Origin: JBNKLG01 sp050292235
GTDB lineage: Bacteria > Pseudomonadota > Gammaproteobacteria > Chromatiales > Chromatiaceae
Assembly: GCA_050292235.1 (NCBI GenBank)
Contig: JBNKLG010000043.1
Span: 1-22,971, forward strand
DNA length: 22,971 bases
Reading direction: 5' to 3'
Shown here one piece after another: positions 7,300-14,931 of this stretch; within the stretch, counting starts at the first letter, position 1; the number at the start of each line of letters is the position of its first letter. A program made the translations under genes and the position numbers. The notes under the pieces are model-generated. The model saw nothing but the letters and a program-made list of their open reading frames with translations, was not told the DNA's origin and did not search any database.

Positions 7300-8408
7300 G
7301 GTTTGTGGATGAGTTTCGGCGTCAGGATCTGGCTCAACAGCTGACCCAGGCCATCACGGCGGCCATCCGACCCGGTCGCGACTATCGGCTGATGGAGTTT
7401 TGCGGCGGCCACACCCACGCCATCTTCCGCTACGGCATCGAGGATCTGATGCCCGATCCGGTGCAGTTCATCCACGGCCCGGGCTGTCCGGTCTGCGTGC
7501 TGCCCTCGGGGCGGATCGAAAACGCCATCCAACTGTTGCAGCAGCAGGATCTCATCCTCTGCACCTACGCCGATCTCGTGCGCGTGCCCACCACAGGCCG
7601 CAACAGCCTGCTCAAGGTCAAGGCCGCAGGGGCCGATGTGCGCATGGTCTATTCCACCCAGGACGCCCTGGGTATCGCCCAGGAGAATCCCGGGCGCGAG
7701 GTGGTCTTCTTCGCCATTGGCTTTGAGACCACGACGCCGCCCACCGCCGTGGCGATCAAACAGGCCCAGGCCCTGGGGCTGAAGAACTTCTCCGTCTTCT
7801 GCAACCATGTGCTGACCCCGGCGGCGATCCGGGCGATTTTGGGGGCATCCGACGATGCGTCCGATATCCATGGTTTTCTCGGGCCATCCCACGTCAGCGC
7901 CGTCATCGGCAGTCGACCCTACGAACCCATCGCCGCTGAGTTCCGCAAGCCGGTGGTGATTGCCGGTTTTGAGCCGCTGGATGTGATGCAGTCGGTGCTG
8001 ATGTTGATTCGCCAGCTCAATGAGGGGCGTAGCGAGGTCGAGAACGAATACAGTCGTGCGGTGACCAGAGATGGCAATCAAAAGGCCCAGGCCCTGGTGG
8101 CCGAAGTGATGGCGCTGCGCCCCAGCTTCGAGTGGCGTGGTCTGGGGCCGGTGCCCGACAGTGCCTTGCAGATCAGCCCGGCCTTTGCCGATTTCGATGC
8201 CGAGCGCCGCTTCGACATGCCGCCGATCCAGGCCAGCGAGATCAAGGGGTGCGAATGTCCCGAGATTCTCAAGGGCAAAAAACGCCCCAGCGACTGCAAA
8301 CTCTTCGGCAGCGGCTGCACCCCGGAAAACCCTATGGGTGCCTGCATGGTCTCCTCCGAGGGAGCCTGCGCCGCCTATTGGAGCTATGGGCGCTTTCGTC
8401 AGCCATAA
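7296..8408 (+). CDS. hypD: Hydrogenase formation protein HypD
   Basis: HypD, an iron-sulfur protein, is the scaffold on which Fe receives its CN and CO ligands in complex with HypC. Seen: FCGGHTH (Cys36-His41), GPGCPVC (Cys64, Cys67), GFETTTPPTA, CNHVLTPAAI, and a C-terminal Cys cluster (GCECPEIL, CKLFGSGC, GACMVSSEGAC) that binds the [4Fe-4S] centre. 370 aa, typical. The start is GTG overlapping the hypC stop; the usual N-terminal homology begins directly there. Confidence 0.97.
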   Translation: MRFVDEFRRQDLAQQLTQAITAAIRPGRDYRLMEFCGGHTHAIFRYGIEDLMPDPVQFIHGPGCPVCVLPSGRIENAIQLLQQQDLILCTYADLVRVPTTGRNSLLKVKAAGADVRMVYSTQDALGIAQENPGREVVFFAIGFETTTPPTAVAIKQAQALGLKNFSVFCNHVLTPAAIRAILGASDDASDIHGFLGPSHVSAVIGSRPYEPIAAEFRKPVVIAGFEPLDVMQSVLMLIRQLNEGRSEVENEYSRAVTRDGNQKAQALVAEVMALRPSFEWRGLGPVPDSALQISPAFADFDAERRFDMPPIQASEIKGCECPEILKGKKRPSDCKLFGSGCTPENPMGACMVSSEGACAAYWSYGRFRQP

Positions 8409-8426
8409 CAACCACCGGATGCAACC

Positions 8427-9443
8427 ATGAGTCAGCGACTGGACAGGATAGACATGAGCCACGGCAGCGGAGGCCGGGCCACGGCGCAACTGATCGAAAG
8501 CCTCTTCCTCAAACACCTCGACAATGCGCTGCTGCGTCAGGGCAACGATCAGGCCGCCTTCGATGTCGATGCCGGACGCATGGTGATGAGCACCGATGGC
8601 CATGTGATCTCACCCATCTTTTTCCCTGGTGGCGACATCGGTTCCCTCTCCGTTCACGGCACCCTCAACGATGTGGCCATGTCCGGCGCAAGGCCGCTCT
8701 ACCTCTCCGCCGGATTCATCCTGGAAGAGGGTTTCCCCCTGGCCGATCTGGAGCGCATTGTCATCAGCATGGCCCAGGCCGCTACCGCTGCCGGTGTACC
8801 CGTGGTCACTGGCGACACCAAGGTGGTGGAGAAGGGCAAGGGCGATGGCATCTTCATCACCACCACCGGCATTGGTCTCGTGCCCCAGGGTGTCGAGATC
8901 TCCGGCGACCGCGCCCAGCCCGGCGATGCCATCCTGGTCAGCGGCAGCATGGGTGATCATGGCATCGCCATCCTCTCCCAACGCGAGAATCTCCGTTTTC
9001 AGACCTGCATCGAATCCGACTCCGCTGCCCTGCACGGTCTGGTGGCCGATATGGTGGCAGCGGTACCCGGTATCCACTGCCTGCGCGATCCCACCCGTGG
9101 CGGCCTGGCCACCACCCTGAACGAACTGGCCCAGCAGTCAAAGGTTGGCATGAGGCTGAAAGAGCAGGAGATCCCCCTGCACCCCGCCGTCAGCGCCGCC
9201 TGCGAGCTGTTGGGGCTGGACCCTCTCTACATGGCCAACGAAGGCAAGCTGGTCTGTATCTGTCCTAAAACAGAGGCCAAAAGCCTGCTAAAGGTCATGT
9301 GCTCACACCCGCTGGGAAAGCGGGCTGCGATCATTGGCGAGGTGGTCGAAGACGATCGGTGCGGTGTGCAAATGGCAACCAGTCTGGGTGGTCATCGGTT
9401 GGTTGATCGGCCGGCAGGGGAGGCTTTGCCGAGGATTTGTTGA
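8427..9443 (+). CDS. hypE: Hydrogenase expression/formation protein HypE
   Basis: HypE is an AIR-synthase-like (PurM-type) enzyme that dehydrates the thiocarboxamide on its own C-terminal Cys to thiocyanate, using ATP, and hands CN to Fe on HypC-HypD. Seen: DMSHGSGGRATAQL at the start, FFPGGDIGSLSVHGTLND (ATP-binding core), DPTRGGLATTLNELA, and the C-terminal LPRIC with the acceptor Cys as the last residue (338). The length is normal. It is last in the hyp run, 18 bp after hypD. Its intact C-terminal Cys argues that the pathway is functional. Confidence 0.97.
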   Translation: MSQRLDRIDMSHGSGGRATAQLIESLFLKHLDNALLRQGNDQAAFDVDAGRMVMSTDGHVISPIFFPGGDIGSLSVHGTLNDVAMSGARPLYLSAGFILEEGFPLADLERIVISMAQAATAAGVPVVTGDTKVVEKGKGDGIFITTTGIGLVPQGVEISGDRAQPGDAILVSGSMGDHGIAILSQRENLRFQTCIESDSAALHGLVADMVAAVPGIHCLRDPTRGGLATTLNELAQQSKVGMRLKEQEIPLHPAVSAACELLGLDPLYMANEGKLVCICPKTEAKSLLKVMCSHPLGKRAAIIGEVVEDDRCGVQMATSLGGHRLVDRPAGEALPRIC

Positions 9444-9625
9444 AAGCGAGGGGGATAGTATTGGTGTGGGTGTAGATTTATCGAATTCGAAGACCGCTTG
9501 GATGTCGGTCTTAAATCGGGCTGTCACACAGAATGATTTACAGGCTCAATTTGCCATTTTCATCCCTGTCACTGACTTCTGGCCCCGGTTTTCCCTCTCA
9601 ATCGGCATTTTCTTTTGGAAAGCTG

Positions 9626-9634
9626 TGGCATAAT
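9626..9634 (+). promoter_or_regulatory. Candidate extended -10 promoter for yajC-secDF
   Basis: TGGCATAAT has the TG-N-TATAAT layout of an extended -10 element, with one mismatch in the hexamer, 36 bases before the yajC ATG. A -35 at 17 bp spacing is poor (CATTTT at 9606-9611), which extended -10 promoters tolerate. It falls in the 227-bp gap after hypE, so yajC-secD-secF probably has its own promoter separate from the hyp run. Nothing else is recognised in that gap. Confidence 0.45.
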
Positions 9635-9670
9635 GCGCCGTTTCTGATTGACTGCTGAGAGTTCCTTGTC

Positions 9671-10012
9671 ATGAGTTTCTTTATTTCCGATGCCCTGGCC
9701 GAGGCGCCAGCGGCAGCAGCCCAGGCACCCGGCGGCCTGATCGAAAGTCTGATTTTCCCCATTGGCCTGTTTGCCATCTTCTACTTCTTTTTCATTCGCC
9801 CGCAGATCAAGCGCCAAAAAGAGCATAAACAATTGGTGGATCAGCTGAAAAAGGGTGATGAGGTGCAGACTGAAGGTGGCATGCTGGGCCGTATCAGCAG
9901 CCTGGACGATGACTATGTGCGTGTGGAGGTGGCTGATAACATGGTGCTGACTTTCCGTCGTGCCTCGGTACTGGCGGTTTTGCCCAAAGGTACCTTGAAA
10001 GATATCAAGTAG
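9671..10012 (+). CDS. yajC: Sec translocon accessory protein YajC
   Basis: A small inner-membrane protein that binds SecDF and the SecYEG translocon. Seen: a short N-terminal Ala-rich part, one transmembrane helix (about residues 20-41) ending FFIRPQIKRQKEHK, then a cytoplasmic domain with GDEVQTEGGMLGRI, the family signature. 113 aa, normal. It precedes secD by 41 bp, the standard gene order. The usual upstream tgt/queA genes are not here; hypE takes that place. Confidence 0.96.
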   Translation: MSFFISDALAEAPAAAAQAPGGLIESLIFPIGLFAIFYFFFIRPQIKRQKEHKQLVDQLKKGDEVQTEGGMLGRISSLDDDYVRVEVADNMVLTFRRASVLAVLPKGTLKDIK

Positions 10013-10053
10013 CCCCCATTTTGATCCGGTCTCCTGTTTTTTAAAGCGCTGCC

Positions 10054-11907
10054 ATGAACCACTATCCCCTTTGGAAAAACCTGCTGATACTCAGCGTGAT
10101 TCTGGCTGGCCTTGTTCTTGCCTTACCGAATCTCTTTGATCAAAACCCCTCGATTGAGGTTGGTGCCCGCAAGGATGCCCCAGTGGATGCCGCTCTGGCA
10201 GACAAGGTTGGTGCCTTGCTCAAGGCTGCCGAGCTGCCGGTTAGTGGCCAGCATTTGGAGAACGGTCGCCTGCTGGTGCGCTTTGCTGATTCTGAGATCC
10301 AGCTTAAGGCCCAGGATGTACTGAAAAAGGGACTGGGAGAGGATTACACCGAGGCCTTGACCCTGGCCCCCGATCTGCCGGATTGGGTGGCTGCACTCGG
10401 CCTGAAACCCATGTATCTGGGGCTTGATCTGCGCGGTGGTATCCATGTTTTGATCGATGTGGATATGGAAACGGCTTTCAACAAGGCGATCGATCGTTAT
10501 GCCAGTGATGTGCGTTCTTTTTTGCAGCAGAAAAAGTTGCGCTATCTGGGGGTAAGTCGGGATGTGGATGGCATTACGGTAAAGTATGCCAATGCTGCCC
10601 TGCGTGATGAGGCGGCAGACAAATTAGGCAATGAGTTTCGTGATCTGGAAATCGCCTCTTCAGATACCGAAGGCACCTATCTGATTCGCCTGACCATGAG
10701 CAAAGCCAAACAACTGGCTGAGCGCAAGTTTGCCCTGGAAAAGAACATCACCACCCTGCGTAACCGGGTCAACTCCATGGGGGTGGCTGAACCCATCATC
10801 CAGCAACAGGGCGAGCGCCGGATTGTGGTGCAGCTGCCCGGTGCCCAGGACCCTTCCAAAATCAAGGATATTCTGGGTGCGACCGCGACCCTGGAATATC
10901 GTCTGGTGGATACCGAGCACAGTGTCGAGGCGGCACTGGCTGGTAAGGTGCCTGCAACCAGCCGCCTCTACCACGAGCGCAATGGCGCTCCGGTACTGTT
11001 GAAGAAGCGGGTGATTGTGACAGGTAATCAGGTTACCGGTGCCTCTTCCGGTTTCGATTCCCGTTCCGGTGATCCTGTCGTCACGGTCAATCTGGACGGT
11101 CAGGGTGCCAAGCGCATGCGCGATGTCACCACGGACAATGTTGGCAAGCCCATGGCTGTGGTCTATATCGAGACCCTCATCAACACCATCGAGGTGGATG
11201 GCAAGTTGGTGAAGAGCAAAAAGACAGTAGAGGAGGTGATCAGCATTGCCAAAATCCTCGAACCCTTTGGCAGCCGTTTTCAAACTACCGGCCTCGATAG
11301 CCCTGCAGAGGCCCATGACCTTGCCCTGCTGCTCCGTGCCGGTGCTCTGGCGGCCCCTATTGAGATTGTTGAAGAGCGCACCATTGGCCCCAATCTGGGT
11401 AAGGACAACATCACCCAGGGCTTCTATTCCGTGGTTATCGGTCTGGCGGGGGTGATGCTGTTTATGGCGGTCTACTATCGGGCCTTTGGTCTCATTGCCA
11501 ATGTGGCCCTGATGGTCAATCTGGTGCTGATCGTGGCGCTTTTGTCTCTGCTTCAGGCCACCCTGACCCTACCGGGTATTGCCGGTATTGTGCTGACCGT
11601 GGGGATGGCGGTGGATGCCAACGTGCTCATCTTTGAGCGTATTCGCGAGGAGTTACGCATTGGAAACAGTCCCCAGGCAAGCATCATGGCTGGGTACGAA
11701 AAGGCCTTCAGTACCATCGTGGATGCCAACGTCACCACCCTGATTGCGGCGGTGGTGTTGTTCGGTTTTGGTACTGGTCCCATCAAGGGGTTTGCCGTGA
11801 CCCTGTTCATCGGCATCATCACCTCTATGTTCACTGCCATTTTGGGCACCCGGGCCATTGTGAATCTGCTTTATGGCCGTAAGCGGCTTGAACGCGTCTC
11901 CATTTAG
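10054..11907 (+). CDS. secD: Protein translocase subunit SecD
   Basis: SecD works with SecF to pull exported proteins across the inner membrane using the proton-motive force. Seen: an N-terminal membrane helix, the LGLDLRGGIHVLIDVDM motif after it, a large periplasmic region (about residues 120-450), and five C-terminal membrane helices. The proton-path Asp lies in GMAVDANVLIFERIREE (Asp521). 617 aa, close to the E. coli protein. It is 12 bp before secF and belongs to the yajC-secD-secF operon. Confidence 0.97.
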   Translation: MNHYPLWKNLLILSVILAGLVLALPNLFDQNPSIEVGARKDAPVDAALADKVGALLKAAELPVSGQHLENGRLLVRFADSEIQLKAQDVLKKGLGEDYTEALTLAPDLPDWVAALGLKPMYLGLDLRGGIHVLIDVDMETAFNKAIDRYASDVRSFLQQKKLRYLGVSRDVDGITVKYANAALRDEAADKLGNEFRDLEIASSDTEGTYLIRLTMSKAKQLAERKFALEKNITTLRNRVNSMGVAEPIIQQQGERRIVVQLPGAQDPSKIKDILGATATLEYRLVDTEHSVEAALAGKVPATSRLYHERNGAPVLLKKRVIVTGNQVTGASSGFDSRSGDPVVTVNLDGQGAKRMRDVTTDNVGKPMAVVYIETLINTIEVDGKLVKSKKTVEEVISIAKILEPFGSRFQTTGLDSPAEAHDLALLLRAGALAAPIEIVEERTIGPNLGKDNITQGFYSVVIGLAGVMLFMAVYYRAFGLIANVALMVNLVLIVALLSLLQATLTLPGIAGIVLTVGMAVDANVLIFERIREELRIGNSPQASIMAGYEKAFSTIVDANVTTLIAAVVLFGFGTGPIKGFAVTLFIGIITSMFTAILGTRAIVNLLYGRKRLERVSI

Positions 11908-11919
11908 GAAATCAGGGTC

Positions 11920-12855
11920 ATGAGTCAGCCTGTCGAAAAATTCCATTTTCCTTTCATGTCGCTGCGTAAGGTGGCGGTGGCGGTCTCCATCCTCTTTATG
12001 CTGGTGTCTGCCGGGGCTTTGGTGATGCGTGGCCTGAATCTGGGGCTGGACTTTACCGGTGGCACGCTGGTTGAGGTGGGCTATAGCAAAGAGGTTCCTC
12101 TGAATCAGGTACGCTTGGATCTGGAAACCGGTGGCTTTAAGGATGCCGTGGTCCAACATTTCGGCTCCACCAAGGATGTGCTGATTCGTATGGCGCCGCA
12201 GGGCGATAAGAGCAGTGCGGAATTCAGTGACAAAATTTTCCGTGCTTTGTCCGCGGGTGATCCTGAGCTGCAGTTACGCCGGGTGGAGTTTGTCGGCCCC
12301 CAGGTTGGCGAAGAGCTGACCGAGGATGGTGGCCTGGCGGTGCTCTATACCCTGATTGCGATCCTGATCTATGTGGGGCTGCGGTTTGAGTACCGCTTCT
12401 CCATCGGTTCTGTGATCGCTCTGATGCACGATGTGCTCTTCACCCTGGGTTGTTTTGCTCTGTTTCAGATCGAGTTTGATCTCTCGGTGCTGGCGGCGGT
12501 ACTGGCGGTGATCGGTTATTCGCTGAACGATACCATTGTGGTATTTGACCGCATTCGTGAGAATTTCCGCAAGATGCGCAAAGGCTCAACGGAAGAGATC
12601 ATTGACCGTTCCCTCAATCAGACCCTCTCTCGTACCCTCATGACCTCGGCGACAACTTTGCTGGTGCTTTTCGCACTGTTTTTGCTGGGTGGCGAGGCTA
12701 TCCATGGTTTCTCTCTGGCACTCATTATTGGTATTTTTATCGGTACCTACTCCTCCATTTACGTGGCGACTACTGCGGCTTTGATGATGGGTGTGAGCAA
12801 AGATGATCTGATGCCGGTGCAGAAAGAAGGTGCGGACGTGGATGGTCGCCCCTGA
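11920..12855 (+). CDS. secF: Protein translocase subunit SecF
   Basis: Partner of SecD in the export motor. Seen: a first membrane helix, the GLDFTGGTLVEVGY motif, a short periplasmic domain, then five helices with the conserved VIGYSLNDTIVVFDRIREN (Asp204) carrying the family's proton-path Asp. 311 aa, normal. It ends the Sec operon; a weak hairpin lies downstream, but its T-run is on the other strand, so no clear terminator for this operon is seen. Confidence 0.97.
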   Translation: MSQPVEKFHFPFMSLRKVAVAVSILFMLVSAGALVMRGLNLGLDFTGGTLVEVGYSKEVPLNQVRLDLETGGFKDAVVQHFGSTKDVLIRMAPQGDKSSAEFSDKIFRALSAGDPELQLRRVEFVGPQVGEELTEDGGLAVLYTLIAILIYVGLRFEYRFSIGSVIALMHDVLFTLGCFALFQIEFDLSVLAAVLAVIGYSLNDTIVVFDRIRENFRKMRKGSTEEIIDRSLNQTLSRTLMTSATTLLVLFALFLLGGEAIHGFSLALIIGIFIGTYSSIYVATTAALMMGVSKDDLMPVQKEGADVDGRP

Positions 12856-12920
12856 GCCGAAATGGGGTGATTGGGCTAATATTGTCCAGAAAGCTTGGGC
12901 CAACCGGCCAGATAAAATAT

Positions 12921-12941
12921 AAAAAAAAGGGTTTTTACCCT
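12921..12941 (-). terminator. Possible intrinsic terminator on the minus strand
   Basis: On the minus strand AGGGT (12941-12937) and ACCCT (12932-12928) form a 5-bp stem with a 4-base loop, directly followed by a run of eight T (12928-12921, the first shared with the stem end). The stem is short, so strength is doubtful. No confirmed minus-strand gene reads into it; the only candidate is an unsupported small frame ending at 12976. Confidence 0.35.
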
Positions 12942-13132
12942 CCCTAACCGCTGTAGGTCTGTGCTAAACCTTGGTCTAGAGTCCTGTTGAAATACCCCAT
13001 CTGTTCAAGGATACTGAATACTCTTCGGCTTCAGGTGAGAGCTGGGTATGTTGAGAGCATTGCATGAAAGCAAGTGTCTCGTGGCAGATGAAATTTGCCA
13101 GGGTTGAAAAACGTATTTCATGACCCGACGCT

Positions 13133-13159
13133 TTGTTTGGCCAGAGTGGCCCGTATAAA
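13133..13159 (+). promoter_or_regulatory. Weak sigma-70-like promoter candidate
   Basis: TTGTTT (13133-13138) and TATAAA (13154-13159) are 15 bp apart, 36 bp before the ATG at 13196. The -35 matches poorly and the spacing is short, so this is only a candidate for the SCP2-like gene. Confidence 0.25.
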
Positions 13160-13195
13160 GCGCTCATATTAAAAATAAAACGTGAGGGGTGGGAA

Positions 13196-13591
13196 ATGGC
13201 TGGGTTATTTTCCGAACAGTGGATGCAGGGTTTCATGGCGCAGTGGAACGCTGAGCCAGAGCTGTGTGATGTCTTGGCTCAGATTGGTTTTAACAGCGTC
13301 ATTGGTTTTGGCTTCGACGGGGATTCCGCACCAAACGGGGTTTTGGTGGTGGAAAACGGCAGGGTCGTTTCCGCCGGCCCTTATGAAAACCAGGCTTTGA
13401 ATTGGGATATTCGCTGCAGCCAGAAACAATGGGAAAAATGGATTGCCAGTCCACCGGGCATGATGGGGTTGGGTACGGCCTTCGCAACCGGTAAGGTAAA
13501 GTTTGTCGTCGGCGACTATGGCGCCATGATCAAAGATCCACGAATGGCTGCGCCATTTCTCAAAAGCTTTTCCGTCATGGGAAAGGTTTAA
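13196..13591 (+). CDS. SCP2-like sterol/lipid-carrier domain protein
   Basis: A 131-aa soluble protein with no signal peptide. Its layout resembles the SCP2 sterol-carrier fold: short N-terminal helices, a beta-sheet section (GVLVVENGRVVSAGPY), the ALNWDIRCSQKQWEKWI stretch, a Pro/Gly/Met-rich helix start, and FATGKVKFVVGDYGAMIKD, which matches the usual 'G.l.v.Gd...' pattern near the end of SCP2 domains. Such proteins bind lipids or act as small-molecule binding domains; the ligand here is unknown. The start at 13196 follows a purine-rich GAGGGGTGGGA; a longer frame from 13133 has no such site. It precedes the RND operon by 97 bp and may be transcribed with it. Confidence 0.7.
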   Translation: MAGLFSEQWMQGFMAQWNAEPELCDVLAQIGFNSVIGFGFDGDSAPNGVLVVENGRVVSAGPYENQALNWDIRCSQKQWEKWIASPPGMMGLGTAFATGKVKFVVGDYGAMIKDPRMAAPFLKSFSVMGKV

Positions 13592-13688
13592 GTGAGGGGT
13601 GCAGGTACCGTGCGCACACTATCATCTGTCTCCCTTTCTGAACAGATCCCTTCCCTTGCCTTTTGATGAACAGCCCTGAGGTTGCTGC

Positions 13689-14885
13689 ATGAAGACCACT
13701 CGTGTTTCTGTCTTGGTTGCGGTTGTGCTGGCATGGATCACCTTTGGCGTTATCGCTGGGGAAGAGCGTGGGGAGCCAGTCGTTCAACCGATAGCCAAAG
13801 CTGCCATCAATGCTGGAGATCTCTACAGAGTTCAGCAGGCAACCGGGGTACCTACGGTTGCTTTGGGTGGAACCGTCATTCCTTATAAACAGGTGGCGCT
13901 GGCGGCGCAACTACCGGGTCGGGTCCAGTTTCTTGCGGGTATCGAAGGTGATCCCTTTAAGGCTGCTGACTTGTTGGTGGCCATCGATGACAGCGAATTG
14001 CTGGCCAAACGCAATGCGGCCTCTGCGCAATTTGCCACAGCCCAGACCCAGTTGCGCAATGCGGGAGTGCAATACAGTCGTGAACTCTGGTCGCCACGAT
14101 CCAGAAGTGCGCCCGGGGGGATGGGGATGCCCAATCTCTTTGATCAAATGTTCACCGGCAAAATGGAGGATTTTGTCGGTAAGCGCGATCGGGATGCCGA
14201 ACGCGCTGCCGATCTGTTTGCCTCCAGTTCCCAGATCGATGAGGCCCGCAACGCCATGATGCGTGCTTCGGCAGAGATTCAGGCTATCGATGCCAAATTG
14301 CGTGACGCCCGCAGCATCGCCCCTTTTGATGGGATGGTGATGAAGAAGTATGTGGAGGTGGGGGATACGGTGCAGCCGGGTCAGCCTCTGTTGGAATTTG
14401 CCGATCTGACCTATCTGCAGATTGAGCTGGATGTGCCCGCTACTCTGGTGCGTGGCCTGCGCCGGGGCATGATGTTGGATGCCCAGCTGGAGGAAGGTGG
14501 TCGTGTGGTGCAGGTTCGTGTGGCCCAGATCTATCCCATGGCAGATTTTCAGCGACATACGGTGAAGGTGAAGGTGGATCTGCCCCAGGGTTTCTCTGCG
14601 CCAGGGCGCTATGTCAAGGTGCGGGTTCCGGATTTTCAGGCCCCTTCCATGGCCAATCCGGTGATTCCCAAATCATCGGTACGCTATAACGGCAGTCTGC
14701 CTGGGGTCTATGTCGTGAATGCGGATAATCAGCCGATGTTGCGCCTGATCCGGGTGGGAGAAAATCTGGGTAACGACTACATCAGCGTCCTGTCCGGCCT
14801 GGTGGCCGGCGAGCGTATTCTGATGAATCCCAATGCCAGTATCTCCTCCGGTTGGGCGTCCAGTTCGCCTCCCCAAGAACAATGA
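13689..14885 (+). CDS. RND efflux periplasmic adaptor subunit (HlyD/MFP family)
   Basis: The adaptor links an inner-membrane RND pump to an outer-membrane channel. Seen: a signal peptide/membrane anchor (residues 1-23), a first lipoyl half (QVALAAQLPGRVQF), a helical hairpin, a second lipoyl half with APFDGMVMKKYVEVGDTVQPG, and the beta-barrel and membrane-proximal domains at the C-terminus (ISVLSGLVAGERIL). A Gly/Met/Arg-rich stretch interrupts the hairpin (about residues 136-175). 398 aa, normal. GAGG lies 7 bases before the ATG. The permease starts 46 bp downstream, so the two surely work as a pair. The substrate cannot be told from the sequence. Confidence 0.93.
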   Translation: MKTTRVSVLVAVVLAWITFGVIAGEERGEPVVQPIAKAAINAGDLYRVQQATGVPTVALGGTVIPYKQVALAAQLPGRVQFLAGIEGDPFKAADLLVAIDDSELLAKRNAASAQFATAQTQLRNAGVQYSRELWSPRSRSAPGGMGMPNLFDQMFTGKMEDFVGKRDRDAERAADLFASSSQIDEARNAMMRASAEIQAIDAKLRDARSIAPFDGMVMKKYVEVGDTVQPGQPLLEFADLTYLQIELDVPATLVRGLRRGMMLDAQLEEGGRVVQVRVAQIYPMADFQRHTVKVKVDLPQGFSAPGRYVKVRVPDFQAPSMANPVIPKSSVRYNGSLPGVYVVNADNQPMLRLIRVGENLGNDYISVLSGLVAGERILMNPNASISSGWASSSPPQEQ

Positions 14886-14931
14886 TCGACTAAGCCTGCT
14901 TTTGGAGCCTGATCTCATTGGATAAAGCTTG

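Larger units (their letters stand above)
12856..13195. other. 340-bp intergenic region after secF
   Basis: No convincing gene. It holds a hairpin with T-run read on the minus strand (12921-12941), a minus-strand open frame (stop near 12976) that extends into the next gene and lacks a visible ribosome binding site, and a weak + strand promoter candidate at 13133-13159. The rest shows nothing recognisable. Confidence 0.6.

Noticed and set aside
7188..8603. Long minus-strand open frame (471 codons) across hypD
   Set aside because: It is fully antisense to hypC/hypD/hypE, which have unmistakable motifs, and its product is rich in His/Gly/Gln with no domain. It is a shadow of high-GC codon use.
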